From NCBI GenBank assembly GCA_902761905.1, contig CACWMK010000002.1, positions 1 through 64,000 of the forward strand: a DNA stretch of 64,000 nt, written 5' to 3'. Shown one piece after another: positions 24,620-34,199 of this stretch. Below the pieces are notes generated by a model. The model saw nothing but the letters and a program-made list of their open reading frames with translations, had not been told where the DNA came from and did not search any database. A program made the translations under genes and the position numbers. The stretch is from an uncultured Prevotellaceae bacterium. GTDB taxonomy: Bacteria > Bacteroidota > Bacteroidia > Bacteroidales > Bacteroidaceae. Positions within the stretch are counted from its first letter, which is position 1. Each line of letters starts with the position of its first letter.

Positions 24620-26962
24620 ATGAAAATTTCGTTTCATCAGATTAGTTTGGTTGTGATAGCTGTAGCAACATCATTCGGCTACAGCGCAAGCGTGTCGGCC
24701 CAGCAACTTAGGGCAGAAAACATCGACGAGGTTGTTAAGGCGTTGACGCTCGAGGAAAAGTGCCACTTGGTGCTGGGACGCGGCATGCATTTCAACGATG
24801 ATGCTAAATTCCCTGGCACAGCTGGTAGTACATTCTCTGTTGGCCGCCTTGGTATACCCGAGACTTATTGCGCCGATTCTCAGCAGGGTTTGCGTATGAA
24901 CGCTACACGTGCGTGGGATCATAATGATTATTATCCTACCGATTTTGTAGCTTCGATGACTCTCGCTTCTACCTGGGATCGCGAGGCAGCATTCAAGGTG
25001 GGACAGGGCATCGGCAACGAGGTGCGTGAGTTTGGTCTCGACTGGATTCTGTCGCCAGCAATGAACCTTATCCGTAATCCACTGTGCGGACGTAATCACG
25101 AGTACTACTCAGAGGATCCATACCTCTCAGGTACCATCGCCGCAGGATATGTGAAAGGTGTGCAGAGCGAAGGTACAGCTGCTTGTCCAAAGCACTTTGT
25201 GGCCAACAATCAGGAAACAAACCGCAATAACAACATCTCGCAGGTATCGCAGCGTGCTCTGCGCGAGATTTATCTTAAGGCTTTTGAGATTATGGTAAAG
25301 GAGAGCAATCCTTGGACCATCATGACATCGTATAACAAGCTTAACGGCCCATACGCCCTGCAGAATCGCGAACTGCTCACCACCATTGTGCGCGACGAGT
25401 GGGGCTGGAAGGGTATGTTTGTTAGCGACTGGAATGCCGGCGATGATGCTGTAGCAGCTATGTTGGCTGGCAACGATATGCTTCAGCCTGGACAGGACAA
25501 GCAGTATAAGGCAATCCTCGAGGCTGCCAAGAGCGGAAAACTGCCTATGGAGGTTCTCGACGCCAACGTGAAGCGTATATTAGAATATGCGGTAAAGACT
25601 CACAACTTTAAAGGATATAAATATAGCAACGAGCCTAATCTTAAGGCCCATGCCCAGGTGGTTCGCCAGGTGGGTGCCGATGGCATCGTGTTGCTCAAGA
25701 ACAGTGGCATCCTGCCTCTTACAGGCAAGCGTGTAGCTCTGTTTGGTTGCACCAGCTATGATTGGATTTCAGGTGGTTCTGGTTTTGGAGGCACTAGTGT
25801 AGGTCATTACACAGTATCGCTCATTGAGGGTCTTCGTTCGGCTGGATACGAGGTTTACAAGCCACTCATCGGTACCTATACCCAGCATATCGCTGCCGAG
25901 GAGAAGCGTCTGTTCCCTAACGGTCGTCCACCATTCTCGCTCACACCTCCAGCACGTGCTGAGGAAAAGCAGTTTACAGCCGATGAGCTGAGTGCAGCAA
26001 TCAATGGTAGCGATGTTGCCATCATCTCACTGGGTCGTAAGAGCGGTGAGGCTGCCGATCGCAGTGAGTCTGACTTCTACCTGAAAGAGGGCGAAGCAAA
26101 GTTGATTAAGGCCGTAAGCGAGGCTTATCACGCCAAAGGCAAGCAGGTAGTGGTATTGCTCGACATCTGCAGTCCTATCGATGTCGCCTCATGGCAAGAG
26201 CAGATAGATGCTCTGGTTTGCACATGGCAGGGTGGACAGGAGAGTGGCTTTAGTGTAGCTGATGTGCTTTCTGGCAAAGTTAACCCAAGCGGCAAGCTGC
26301 CAATGACGTTCCAGAATAAGTACGGCGACGCTTATGCCGACAAGAACTTCCCCAGCAATGTTGACGACAAGACTCTTGGTGCAATGTTTATGTGGGGTTA
26401 TAATAAGGATCAGGCTCCAAAAGAGCGTAAACCTCAGGCCAATATCGACTATACCAACTACGAGGAGGATATCTACGTAGGCTATCGCTACTTCGACAGC
26501 TTTGGTAAGGCTGTGGCTTATCCATTCGGATTCGGTCTGAGTTACACCACATTCAGCTACACTAACATGAGTGTAAGCGAGGCAAACGGTGTATATACCG
26601 TTAAGGTAGACGTAAAAAATACTGGCAAGAAGGCTGGTCGCAACGTTGTAGAGCTCTTTGTGGCAGCACCAAACAGCAAGAAGATGAACAAGCCAGAGAA
26701 GGAGCTGCGCAACTATGCTAAGACTCGTCTGCTGCAGCCTGGACAGACTGAGACCGTAACGATGACTGTTAAGGCAGAAGACCTGGCATCGTTCAACGAG
26801 AAGGCTTCAGCTTGGAAGACTGACGCAGGACGTTACGACTTCCTTATCTGTTCATCGGCCAGCGACGTTGAGGCTAAGGCTTCAGCTAATGTGAAGGCTT
26901 GGACCAAGAAGGTGAACAACGTAATGAAACCAAACGTAAAACTTAACCTACTCAAGAGATAA
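24620..26962 (+). CDS. Glycoside hydrolase family 3 (beta-glucosidase/xylosidase type)
   Basis: Exported exo-acting retaining glycosidase. The 780-residue protein has a signal peptide (to about SVSAQQ), a GH3 N-terminal barrel with RNPLCGRNHEYYSEDPYLSG and the nucleophile Asp270 in FVSDWNAG. The alpha/beta sandwich follows, with ISGGSGFGGTSVGHY and the usual Gly-rich loop. A C-terminal fibronectin-like domain is at about 660-760 (VKVDVKNTGKKAGRNVVELF). Beta-glucosidase and beta-xylosidase are the likeliest activities, but the sugar cannot be fixed from sequence. It is the first gene of an operon with a short remnant ORF and a CE1-like esterase. Its stop codon overlaps the next ATG (TAATG). 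Confidence 0.93.
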   Translation: MKISFHQISLVVIAVATSFGYSASVSAQQLRAENIDEVVKALTLEEKCHLVLGRGMHFNDDAKFPGTAGSTFSVGRLGIPETYCADSQQGLRMNATRAWDHNDYYPTDFVASMTLASTWDREAAFKVGQGIGNEVREFGLDWILSPAMNLIRNPLCGRNHEYYSEDPYLSGTIAAGYVKGVQSEGTAACPKHFVANNQETNRNNNISQVSQRALREIYLKAFEIMVKESNPWTIMTSYNKLNGPYALQNRELLTTIVRDEWGWKGMFVSDWNAGDDAVAAMLAGNDMLQPGQDKQYKAILEAAKSGKLPMEVLDANVKRILEYAVKTHNFKGYKYSNEPNLKAHAQVVRQVGADGIVLLKNSGILPLTGKRVALFGCTSYDWISGGSGFGGTSVGHYTVSLIEGLRSAGYEVYKPLIGTYTQHIAAEEKRLFPNGRPPFSLTPPARAEEKQFTADELSAAINGSDVAIISLGRKSGEAADRSESDFYLKEGEAKLIKAVSEAYHAKGKQVVVLLDICSPIDVASWQEQIDALVCTWQGGQESGFSVADVLSGKVNPSGKLPMTFQNKYGDAYADKNFPSNVDDKTLGAMFMWGYNKDQAPKERKPQANIDYTNYEEDIYVGYRYFDSFGKAVAYPFGFGLSYTTFSYTNMSVSEANGVYTVKVDVKNTGKKAGRNVVELFVAAPNSKKMNKPEKELRNYAKTRLLQPGQTETVTMTVKAEDLASFNEKASAWKTDAGRYDFLICSSASDVEAKASANVKAWTKKVNNVMKPNVKLNLLKR

Positions 26963-27069
26963 TGAAACAGTTTTTTTCGATCATGATGCTTGCATTCTGC
27001 TCTGTGCCTGCGATGGCACAGTGGCAGATGCAGCCTACGCCCAAGCACAGAGAATATTTAAATGATTAA
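26962..27069 (+). pseudogene. 35-codon ORF: signal peptide remnant of a lost secreted protein
   Basis: The ORF starts with an ATG that overlaps the GH3 stop (TAATG). It encodes a textbook signal peptide, MKQFFSIMMLAFCSVPAMAQ, then only 15 further residues (ending HREYLND) before a stop. Such a leader with no mature domain suggests a secreted enzyme gene that lost its body by internal deletion within this CAZyme operon. A genuine small exported peptide is the alternative. The esterase gene starts 24 bases further. Confidence 0.55.
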
Positions 27070-27084
27070 CTAAATAATGAATAA

Positions 27085-28335
<1,251 letters not shown>

Positions 28336-28341
28336 ACAAAC

Positions 28342-28374
28342 AATAAACCCCTCGACAATCACGAGGGGTTTATT
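28342..28374. terminator. Bidirectional terminator between esterase and mgtC-like genes
   Basis: AATAAACCCCTCG and CGAGGGGTTTATT form a perfect 13-bp stem around ACAATCA. The gene on each side ends against it. Confidence 0.9.
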
Positions 28375-28823
28375 TATTTCTTGTGTTTATCTATCTTGCG
28401 AAGTATAAAGTTGAATGCCTCAAGTCCTACCAGCACTAGCACTGTAGATGCTATTGACAGGATATACATTCCACCTCCGCAGGCCAGTCCGATTGCAGCT
28501 GTAACCCATAGTCCTGCTGCTGTAGTAAGTCCGCGAACCACATTCTCGCTTTTATGGAATATGATGGTTCCAGCACCAATAAAACCAATGCCAGATACAA
28601 CCTGAGCGGCTACTCGCGATACATCCCAACGGTGCTCAGGCGTATGCATGGCTCCTTCGAAACCATAGGCCGAAACAACCATAAACAAGGCTGATCCTAA
28701 AGCCACCAGGAAGTGTGTGCGCAGTCCGGCTTCTTTGGCACGGTACTCACGTTCCAATCCGATAGCGCCTCCAAGCAATGCTGCTACGAAGATGCGCAAT
28801 ATGAACTCAAGGGGCATATCCAT
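28374..28823 (-). CDS. MgtC/SapB family membrane protein
   Basis: The 149-residue protein has four to five transmembrane segments and the family signatures ALLGGAIGLEREYRAKEAGLR near the start and GIGFIGAGTII in the middle. MgtC-type proteins are linked to magnesium homeostasis, acid tolerance and, in pathogens, intracellular survival. The short form without the C-terminal ACT-like domain found here has no settled function. It starts two bases after the acetyltransferase gene, so the two are co-transcribed. A bidirectional terminator ends the unit. Confidence 0.9.
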   Translation of the reverse strand: MDMPLEFILRIFVAALLGGAIGLEREYRAKEAGLRTHFLVALGSALFMVVSAYGFEGAMHTPEHRWDVSRVAAQVVSGIGFIGAGTIIFHKSENVVRGLTTAAGLWVTAAIGLACGGGMYILSIASTVLVLVGLEAFNFILRKIDKHKK

Positions 28824-28825
28824 AA

Positions 28826-29956
28826 TTATAACTTTTTACGATAACAACGATGACGACGATGAATAGTGGCCTCAAGATACTGCCACTGCGAGAGTACACC
28901 CTCGTTCGACTCCATCTGTGGTCCAGTCTCGGCCCACTTAAAGCCATAGCGCTGGAACTGACGGATAAGATCGTCGAAGATAAGTGCATTGGCACCCTTG
29001 CCGCGATACTCTGGTAATACACCTATCAATAGCAAGTCTACTGTATCGGTATTATGCCATTTCAGCGTTTTAAGCAGTTCCCACCATCCGAATGGCAGGA
29101 ATCGTCCGTCGCGAGTACGCTGCAGAGTGCGTGAGAACGAGGGGAATGTAACACCAAAGCCCACCATCTTGTCGCCATCCATGATACCAGTGACAAGATT
29201 CAGGTCGGCTATCTTGATATAATCGTTTACTAGTTTATCTATCTGACGCTGAGAGAGTTCAGAGAATCCGTACAGATCCTTATAGGTAGCATTGAGCAGG
29301 TGGAATACCTCGCGTCCCCAACCTTCGCTAACCAGCTCTTTGCGAGTAAACTTGTGAACCCTAAGCCCATAGCGCTTGCGAACCATCTCAGTGATTTTAG
29401 CAAACTTATCGGGCACTACTTCGGGCACTTTTACCTTACACTCTACGTAATCATTATCCTTATTGAATCCGTCGATAGCCTCAATATGCTTGGGGTAATA
29501 AGGATAGTTGTAGTTGATGTACATAGTGCCCAACTGGTCGAAACCATCTATCAGCATTCCTTCGCGATCGGTATCGATAAAGCCCAATGGGCCGGCAATC
29601 TCAGTCATGCTCTTAGCCTTACCCCAATCTTCGACAGCTTTCAGCAATGCCTTGCTAACTTCAGGGTCGTCGATAAAGTCGAACCAGCCGAATCTGACCT
29701 GGTGGCAGTTCCAGCGCTCGTTGGCGCGATGGTTGATGATAGCAGCCACTCGGCCCGCAATCTCACCATCCTTATATGCCAGAAAATATTCTGCTTCACA
29801 GCATTCGAACGAAGGATTCTTGTCGCGGCGAAGTGTTGACATCTCGTCAGAAAAGAGATATGGCACGGCACTGTCGCAACCCCTGTAGAGGTCGTAATAG
29901 AACTGTACGAACTGCTTCAGTTCACGCTTGGTTTCAACTCTCTTTATCTTAATCAT
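28826..29956 (-). CDS. GNAT-fold N-acetyltransferase-like protein
   Basis: The 376-residue protein resembles a widespread Bacteroidota family annotated as GTP cyclohydrolase or N-acetyltransferase-like, with the GNAT core in its C-terminal half. The acetyl-CoA-binding block is VDLLLIGVLPEYRGKGANALIFDDL near residues 305-330, where the R-G-K-G-A loop matches the Q/R-x-x-G-x-G/A consensus. The N-terminal half (LYRGCDSAVPYLFSDE, GPLGFIDTDREGMLIDGFDQ) probably makes a second degenerate GNAT lobe. The acceptor substrate is unknown. The minus-7 box ends only five bases before the ATG, so the mRNA should be leaderless. mgtC follows in the same unit. Confidence 0.78.
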   Translation of the reverse strand: MIKIKRVETKRELKQFVQFYYDLYRGCDSAVPYLFSDEMSTLRRDKNPSFECCEAEYFLAYKDGEIAGRVAAIINHRANERWNCHQVRFGWFDFIDDPEVSKALLKAVEDWGKAKSMTEIAGPLGFIDTDREGMLIDGFDQLGTMYINYNYPYYPKHIEAIDGFNKDNDYVECKVKVPEVVPDKFAKITEMVRKRYGLRVHKFTRKELVSEGWGREVFHLLNATYKDLYGFSELSQRQIDKLVNDYIKIADLNLVTGIMDGDKMVGFGVTFPSFSRTLQRTRDGRFLPFGWWELLKTLKWHNTDTVDLLLIGVLPEYRGKGANALIFDDLIRQFQRYGFKWAETGPQMESNEGVLSQWQYLEATIHRRHRCYRKKL

Positions 29957-29961
29957 CGCTG

Positions 29962-29969
29962 CAAAATTA
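29962..29969 (-). promoter_or_regulatory. Promoter minus-7 box for GNAT-mgtC unit, leaderless
   Basis: The minus strand reads TAATTTTG and only five bases separate it from the ATG at 29956. Confidence 0.65.
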
Positions 29970-30009
29970 ATATATTTTTACGAAACTCACAAACATTTAT
30001 AAAGTTTTT

Positions 30010-31905
30010 TTAGAGTGCATCGATATATTCGTACAACTTCTTATAGAATGGATGACGGGTTAGGGTAGAGGCGTCGCCAAGGATAATCAGCTTCATGCGG
30101 GCACGGGTTATTGCCACGTTCATACGTCGCAAATCGCGCAGGAAACCTATCTGTCCGTCGTCGTTAGATCGCACCAGCGATATCATTATCACATCGCGCT
30201 CCTGTCCCTGGAATCCGTCGACAGTGTTCACACTTATCAATCCGCGATAGGGCTTGAAGAATTCACGTTTTTTTAGTTGCTGGCGCAGATATTGTACTTG
30301 GGCTCTGTAAGGCGATATTACGCCTACGTCTATGCGCTCGTTCAGTATTCGCTCCTTGCCTATCTTCTCGAAGTACTGTTGCAGGGCAAGCATGGTGAGT
30401 TCTGCTTCGGCCTTGTTGATACGACCGAAACTCTCGCCTACAAACTCCTCCTTGAATGATATTCCGCTATCTTCTGGGAAGTCGAACTGCGATGTGTCTA
30501 TCCACGACATTGGGATATCCAAGTCGAGAATGCTACGATACTTTACGTCTGGTGCACTCTCCACCTGATTGTTGTAGAACCAGTCGCTCGAGAATCGCAT
30601 TATCTCCTCGTTCATGCGGTACTGCATCTTGAGCAGTGTCACCACTTCTGGCTTATTCTCAACTATGCGCTCCATTAGCGTTTTGCCCAGTCCAGCCTTC
30701 AGTGCCTCGTAGCTCTTTACGGTTGGTGGCAACTGGCAGTGGTCGCCTGCCAAAATTACTCTCGACACTCTGCGTATTGGTATCCAGCAAGCGGCTTCGA
30801 GGGCTTGTGCGGCCTCGTCGATGAAGAGTGTGCCAAACTTCTGTCCGTCTAGCAGATGACTTGTCGATCCTACCAGTGTGCAGGCGATAACTCTCGCCTC
30901 GCTAAACAGTTCGTTCCTGATGCGTAGCTCCAGTTCCGTAGCGCGCTCCTTCAGTCGTTCTACCTTTTGGTGAAACTTCTGGTCGCCCTTTTTCCTGTTA
31001 GCCTTTACTTCGCGTATGGCCTTTCGCAGAGCCCATAGCATCTCGTAGTCGGGATGCGCCTCGAAACGTCGTTCGTAGGTAAACGAAAGCATCTTGTCGT
31101 TCACGCGCGTGGGATTACCTATTCTTAATACGTTAACACCACGATCAACTAGCTTCTCTGATATCCAGTCTACAGCCATATTACTCTGAGCGCAAACCAG
31201 TACCTGGCTTTCGCGTCGCAGTGTTTCGTAGATTGCTTCTACAAGTGTTGTAGTCTTTCCTGTTCCTGGAGGACCATGAACTATGGCCACATCCTTGGCT
31301 CTAAGCACCTTGTTTACAGCTTCCTCCTGAGTTGCATTAAGATAGGGGAAGTGTAAAGGATAAAAACTGAAAGTCTCGGCCTTCACCTTATTATAAAATA
31401 GGTCGCGCAGATAAGCCAGTCGGCCTTTGGCGCCGATTACCTTGTCGAGAGCGGCGAACATCATCTTATAACTGGTCTCATCGAAGAATAGCTGTACACC
31501 AACACGATCGGCACTCTGCACGTCGATTAGTTGGCCGTTATCAGGCACGCTTATCACCATCCTGTCGCCATCCACATAGCTTACGCTGGCCGTTAGCTTG
31601 AAATATGATATCTTGTTTTCGGCATCCACGCTGAAGAATACCACGGGTTTGCCATATTCAAAGTTGTGCTCTATCTCTTCCTCTTCAGTCTCGCAAAAAA
31701 CCTCTATCACTCTCTGATTCAACGAGTTGTAATAGGTCTTGCCCATGGTGAGTGGGTACCACACATCACCACGTTTTATCTTTCGCTGCAGTCCCATCTT
31801 CTCCGTCTGCTCGCGAAATTCCTCCTTCTCGGCCTCGTACTCCATCTGGAGCAGTTGCCTCTGTTTCTGTAGTGCCAATATCGGCGATTCAATCTGATTA
31901 TTCAT
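30010..31905 (-). CDS. Superfamily 1 helicase, IGHMBP2/UPF1-like
   Basis: ATP-dependent DNA/RNA helicase. The 631-residue protein has an N-terminal beta-barrel segment (about 1-170). Walker A is HGPPGTGKTTTLVEAI near residue 213, Walker B is FIDEAAQALEAAC, motif III is GDHCQLPPTVKS, motif V is VNTVDGFQGQERDVI and motif VI is NVAITRARMKLIILGD near the C-terminus. The set is typical of the UPF1-like SF1B group, which moves 5' to 3'. Bacteroidota homologues are common and their cellular role is not settled. It is a single-gene unit, divergent from the pdxK-like gene. Confidence 0.92.
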   Translation of the reverse strand: MNNQIESPILALQKQRQLLQMEYEAEKEEFREQTEKMGLQRKIKRGDVWYPLTMGKTYYNSLNQRVIEVFCETEEEEIEHNFEYGKPVVFFSVDAENKISYFKLTASVSYVDGDRMVISVPDNGQLIDVQSADRVGVQLFFDETSYKMMFAALDKVIGAKGRLAYLRDLFYNKVKAETFSFYPLHFPYLNATQEEAVNKVLRAKDVAIVHGPPGTGKTTTLVEAIYETLRRESQVLVCAQSNMAVDWISEKLVDRGVNVLRIGNPTRVNDKMLSFTYERRFEAHPDYEMLWALRKAIREVKANRKKGDQKFHQKVERLKERATELELRIRNELFSEARVIACTLVGSTSHLLDGQKFGTLFIDEAAQALEAACWIPIRRVSRVILAGDHCQLPPTVKSYEALKAGLGKTLMERIVENKPEVVTLLKMQYRMNEEIMRFSSDWFYNNQVESAPDVKYRSILDLDIPMSWIDTSQFDFPEDSGISFKEEFVGESFGRINKAEAELTMLALQQYFEKIGKERILNERIDVGVISPYRAQVQYLRQQLKKREFFKPYRGLISVNTVDGFQGQERDVIMISLVRSNDDGQIGFLRDLRRMNVAITRARMKLIILGDASTLTRHPFYKKLYEYIDAL

Positions 31906-31916
31906 AAAAGTGGCTG

Positions 31917-31924
31917 CAAAATTA
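31917..31924 (-). promoter_or_regulatory. Promoter minus-7 box for SF1 helicase gene
   Basis: The minus strand reads TAATTTTG, 11 bases ahead of the ATG at 31905, giving a leader of about half a dozen bases. Confidence 0.65.
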
Positions 31925-31967
31925 CAAAAAATCTGTGAAACTCTTACTACCTTATTTAAAAAAGTAG

Positions 31968-31975
31968 TACCTTTG
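31968..31975 (+). promoter_or_regulatory. Promoter minus-7 box for pdxK-like gene, near-leaderless
   Basis: The box reads TACCTTTG inside an 18-base context (AAAGTAGTACCTTTGCAC) that is identical to that of the purL promoter. Eight bases separate it from the ATG. Confidence 0.8.
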
Positions 31976-31983
31976 CACCCGAA

Positions 31984-32796
31984 ATGAAACAGATATTGTT
32001 AATTAACGACGTTGTGGGCTACGGAAAGGTTGGCATGGGTGCCATGCTTCCTATCCTGTCCTACCTGGGCATTCCAACCTATAGTTTGCCTACTGCACTT
32101 GTGTCAAACACCCTCGACTATGGTAAGTTCAACATACAAGATACCACAGAGTACATCCGTGGAACACTGCCTGTATGGAAGGAATTGGGATTCGGTTTCG
32201 ACGCCATCTGTACAGGACTGATGTTCAGCGACGAACAAGCCAAACTTGTGGCAGGATATTGCAAGGAGCAGGGTGAACAGGGCACAACCGTGTTTGTCGA
32301 CCCAATACTTGGTGATGGCGGACGACTCTATAACGGAATGACAGAGCGCCAGGTTGAACTGATGCGCGAGATGGTATCTGTGGCTCATCTCACTTTCCCT
32401 AATTATACAGAGGCTTGCTATCTTACTAATACCCCCATTAAGATGGAGGGCATAACTTGGGAAGAGGCTGGCGACCTGCTCGACGAACTTCGCAAGATAG
32501 GTACTAAGTCGGCACTGATTACCAGTTGTAAGGTTGATGGACGTAATGCTGTGGTGGGTTATAATCACTTCGATGATAGCTATTTTCACCTGGAATATCA
32601 CGAGATACCAGGATTGTTCCACGGCACTGGCGATATTTTCTCGGCTGTACTGATAGGTCATCTGCTTAATGGCGAGAGTCTTAAGGTTAGTACTCGTACC
32701 GCTATGGATACTGTTTTCCGTATGATTGAGCGCTATAAGGATACTGACGACAAGAATCGTGGTATCCCAGTAGAAAAATGCCTCGACCTGCTATGA
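31984..32796 (+). CDS. Pyridoxal/pyridoxamine kinase-like PfkB family protein
   Basis: Vitamin B6 salvage kinase of the PdxK/PdxY type. The 270-residue protein has the substrate-side start LLINDVVGYGKVGMGAMLPILSYLG, in which S-H is replaced by N-D. It also has VDPILGDGGRLYNGMT, the TFPNYTEACYLT block and the anion-hole motif HGTGDIFSA with the catalytic Asp217. The conserved motif begins at residue 6, so the first ATG must be right even though it lies eight bases from the promoter box. The gene overlaps the pseudouridine synthase start by four bases (ATGA). Confidence 0.85.
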   Translation: MKQILLINDVVGYGKVGMGAMLPILSYLGIPTYSLPTALVSNTLDYGKFNIQDTTEYIRGTLPVWKELGFGFDAICTGLMFSDEQAKLVAGYCKEQGEQGTTVFVDPILGDGGRLYNGMTERQVELMREMVSVAHLTFPNYTEACYLTNTPIKMEGITWEEAGDLLDELRKIGTKSALITSCKVDGRNAVVGYNHFDDSYFHLEYHEIPGLFHGTGDIFSAVLIGHLLNGESLKVSTRTAMDTVFRMIERYKDTDDKNRGIPVEKCLDLL

Positions 32797-34148
32797 GGTT
32801 CCACCCTCTGCATACCAGCATAGCAAAACCAGAACGGTTCACTTGGCCTTTCTGCTACGAACCTCATCCACTGTGCCTGTTGGCCTGCGATGAAGTCAAG
32901 GCAGAGATAGAAAGGATTGCTCCATCTGAGGGTAAGATGTTTGGTGTGTTGGTGGCAGAAGACTCTGAGGGCCGTCTAGGATTCTTAGCTGCATATTCAG
33001 GATTGCTCTGTGGTCGAAACGATTGGGAATACTTTGTTCCGCCCGTCTTCGATGCTCAGCAGCCCGATGGCTATTTTAAGCAGAAGGAGCGCGAAATATC
33101 AGCACTCAACCAACACCCATCACCCGACCCACAACACCTGAATCGCCAGATGTCGCAAGACTTGCAACTTTGGCTCTTTCGCCAGTATCGCATGCTTAAT
33201 GCCAATGGCGATAGCCGTGACTTGGTTGAGATTTGGCGCGACTATCACAATAACCCCAAAATACAGAAGATATTCCCCTTACCTCCAGGCGGCACAGGCG
33301 ATTGCTGTGCTCCAAAGCTGTTGCAATATGCCTATCAGCACCAGCTAAAGCCCGTTTGTATGGCCGAATTCTGGTGGGGACCATCGCCTGCCAGCGAGAT
33401 TCGTCATCATGGCGAGTTCTATCCTGCCTGTCGAGGAAAATGTAAGCCAGTACTTACTTGGATGTTGCAGGGACTCGATGTCGATCCAGACCCAGAACAG
33501 TCAGGATTCCTGCATCAGGGCATCGAGATAATCTACGAGGATGATGCCATTGCTGCAGTTTACAAGCCGTCAGGAATGCTGAGTGTTCCAGGCAAGGCCG
33601 ATGATTACTCTGTAGCCACATGGGCCAAGGAGCGATGGCCTGAGTCTATGCTTCCTCATCGTCTCGACCTGCTCACATCGGGCATTATGCTTGTGGCAAA
33701 GACTGCCGAGGCCTATCATCATCTGCAGGACCAGTTTGCCGCTCGCACCATCAAGAAGAAATATGTGGCTTTGGTTGAGGGCGAAATCAGTGCTGATCAT
33801 GGAGTCATCGATCTTCCGCTTAGCAGCGATCCGCTTAACCGTCCTCGTCAGATAGTAGATCATGAGCACGGCAAGCGAGCCATCACAGAATACAGAGTAC
33901 TAGAGCGCGAATTTCGCAACGGCAAGCCCTTTGCAAAAATCGCCCTCTATCCCCATACAGGTCGAACCCATCAGTTGCGTATGCATTGCGCACATCAGGA
34001 GGGACTGGGATGTCCGATAGTAGGAGATGAGCTGTACGGACATAAGTCCGACCGCCTATATCTGCAGGCCGAATCGATAGCCTTCGTCCATCCGTCAACG
34101 GGTAGACGAATGCATCTTTTTTGCCCGCCAAACAAAAATATTTGGTGA
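32793..34148 (+). CDS. RluA-family pseudouridine synthase with N-terminal extension
   Basis: Converts uridine to pseudouridine in rRNA or tRNA. The start at 32793 gives an ATGA overlap with the pdxK-like gene and is preferred to the in-frame ATG at 32778. The 451-residue protein has a catalytic C-terminal domain from about 235, with the signature PHRLDLLTSG (catalytic Asp292) and the binding motif PHTGRTHQLRMH. The N-terminal 230 residues hold a conserved block, GDCCAPKLLQYAYQHQLKP, then MAEFWWGPSP and FYPACRGKCKPVL. This is the long two-domain RluA type found in many bacteria. The paired cysteines might bind a metal. Its target uridine is not known. Confidence 0.88.
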   Translation: MRFHPLHTSIAKPERFTWPFCYEPHPLCLLACDEVKAEIERIAPSEGKMFGVLVAEDSEGRLGFLAAYSGLLCGRNDWEYFVPPVFDAQQPDGYFKQKEREISALNQHPSPDPQHLNRQMSQDLQLWLFRQYRMLNANGDSRDLVEIWRDYHNNPKIQKIFPLPPGGTGDCCAPKLLQYAYQHQLKPVCMAEFWWGPSPASEIRHHGEFYPACRGKCKPVLTWMLQGLDVDPDPEQSGFLHQGIEIIYEDDAIAAVYKPSGMLSVPGKADDYSVATWAKERWPESMLPHRLDLLTSGIMLVAKTAEAYHHLQDQFAARTIKKKYVALVEGEISADHGVIDLPLSSDPLNRPRQIVDHEHGKRAITEYRVLEREFRNGKPFAKIALYPHTGRTHQLRMHCAHQEGLGCPIVGDELYGHKSDRLYLQAESIAFVHPSTGRRMHLFCPPNKNIW

Positions 34149-34176
34149 ATTATATTGTAGTTCGCCGTATTTTGCT

Positions 34177-34184
34177 TATATTTG
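34177..34184 (+). promoter_or_regulatory. Promoter minus-7 box for M1 aminopeptidase gene
   Basis: The box reads TATATTTG, 15 bases ahead of the ATG at 34200. It overlaps the TTG start of the longest frame (34182), which is therefore excluded. Confidence 0.7.
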
Positions 34185-34199
34185 CAAACAGAAATCAAA

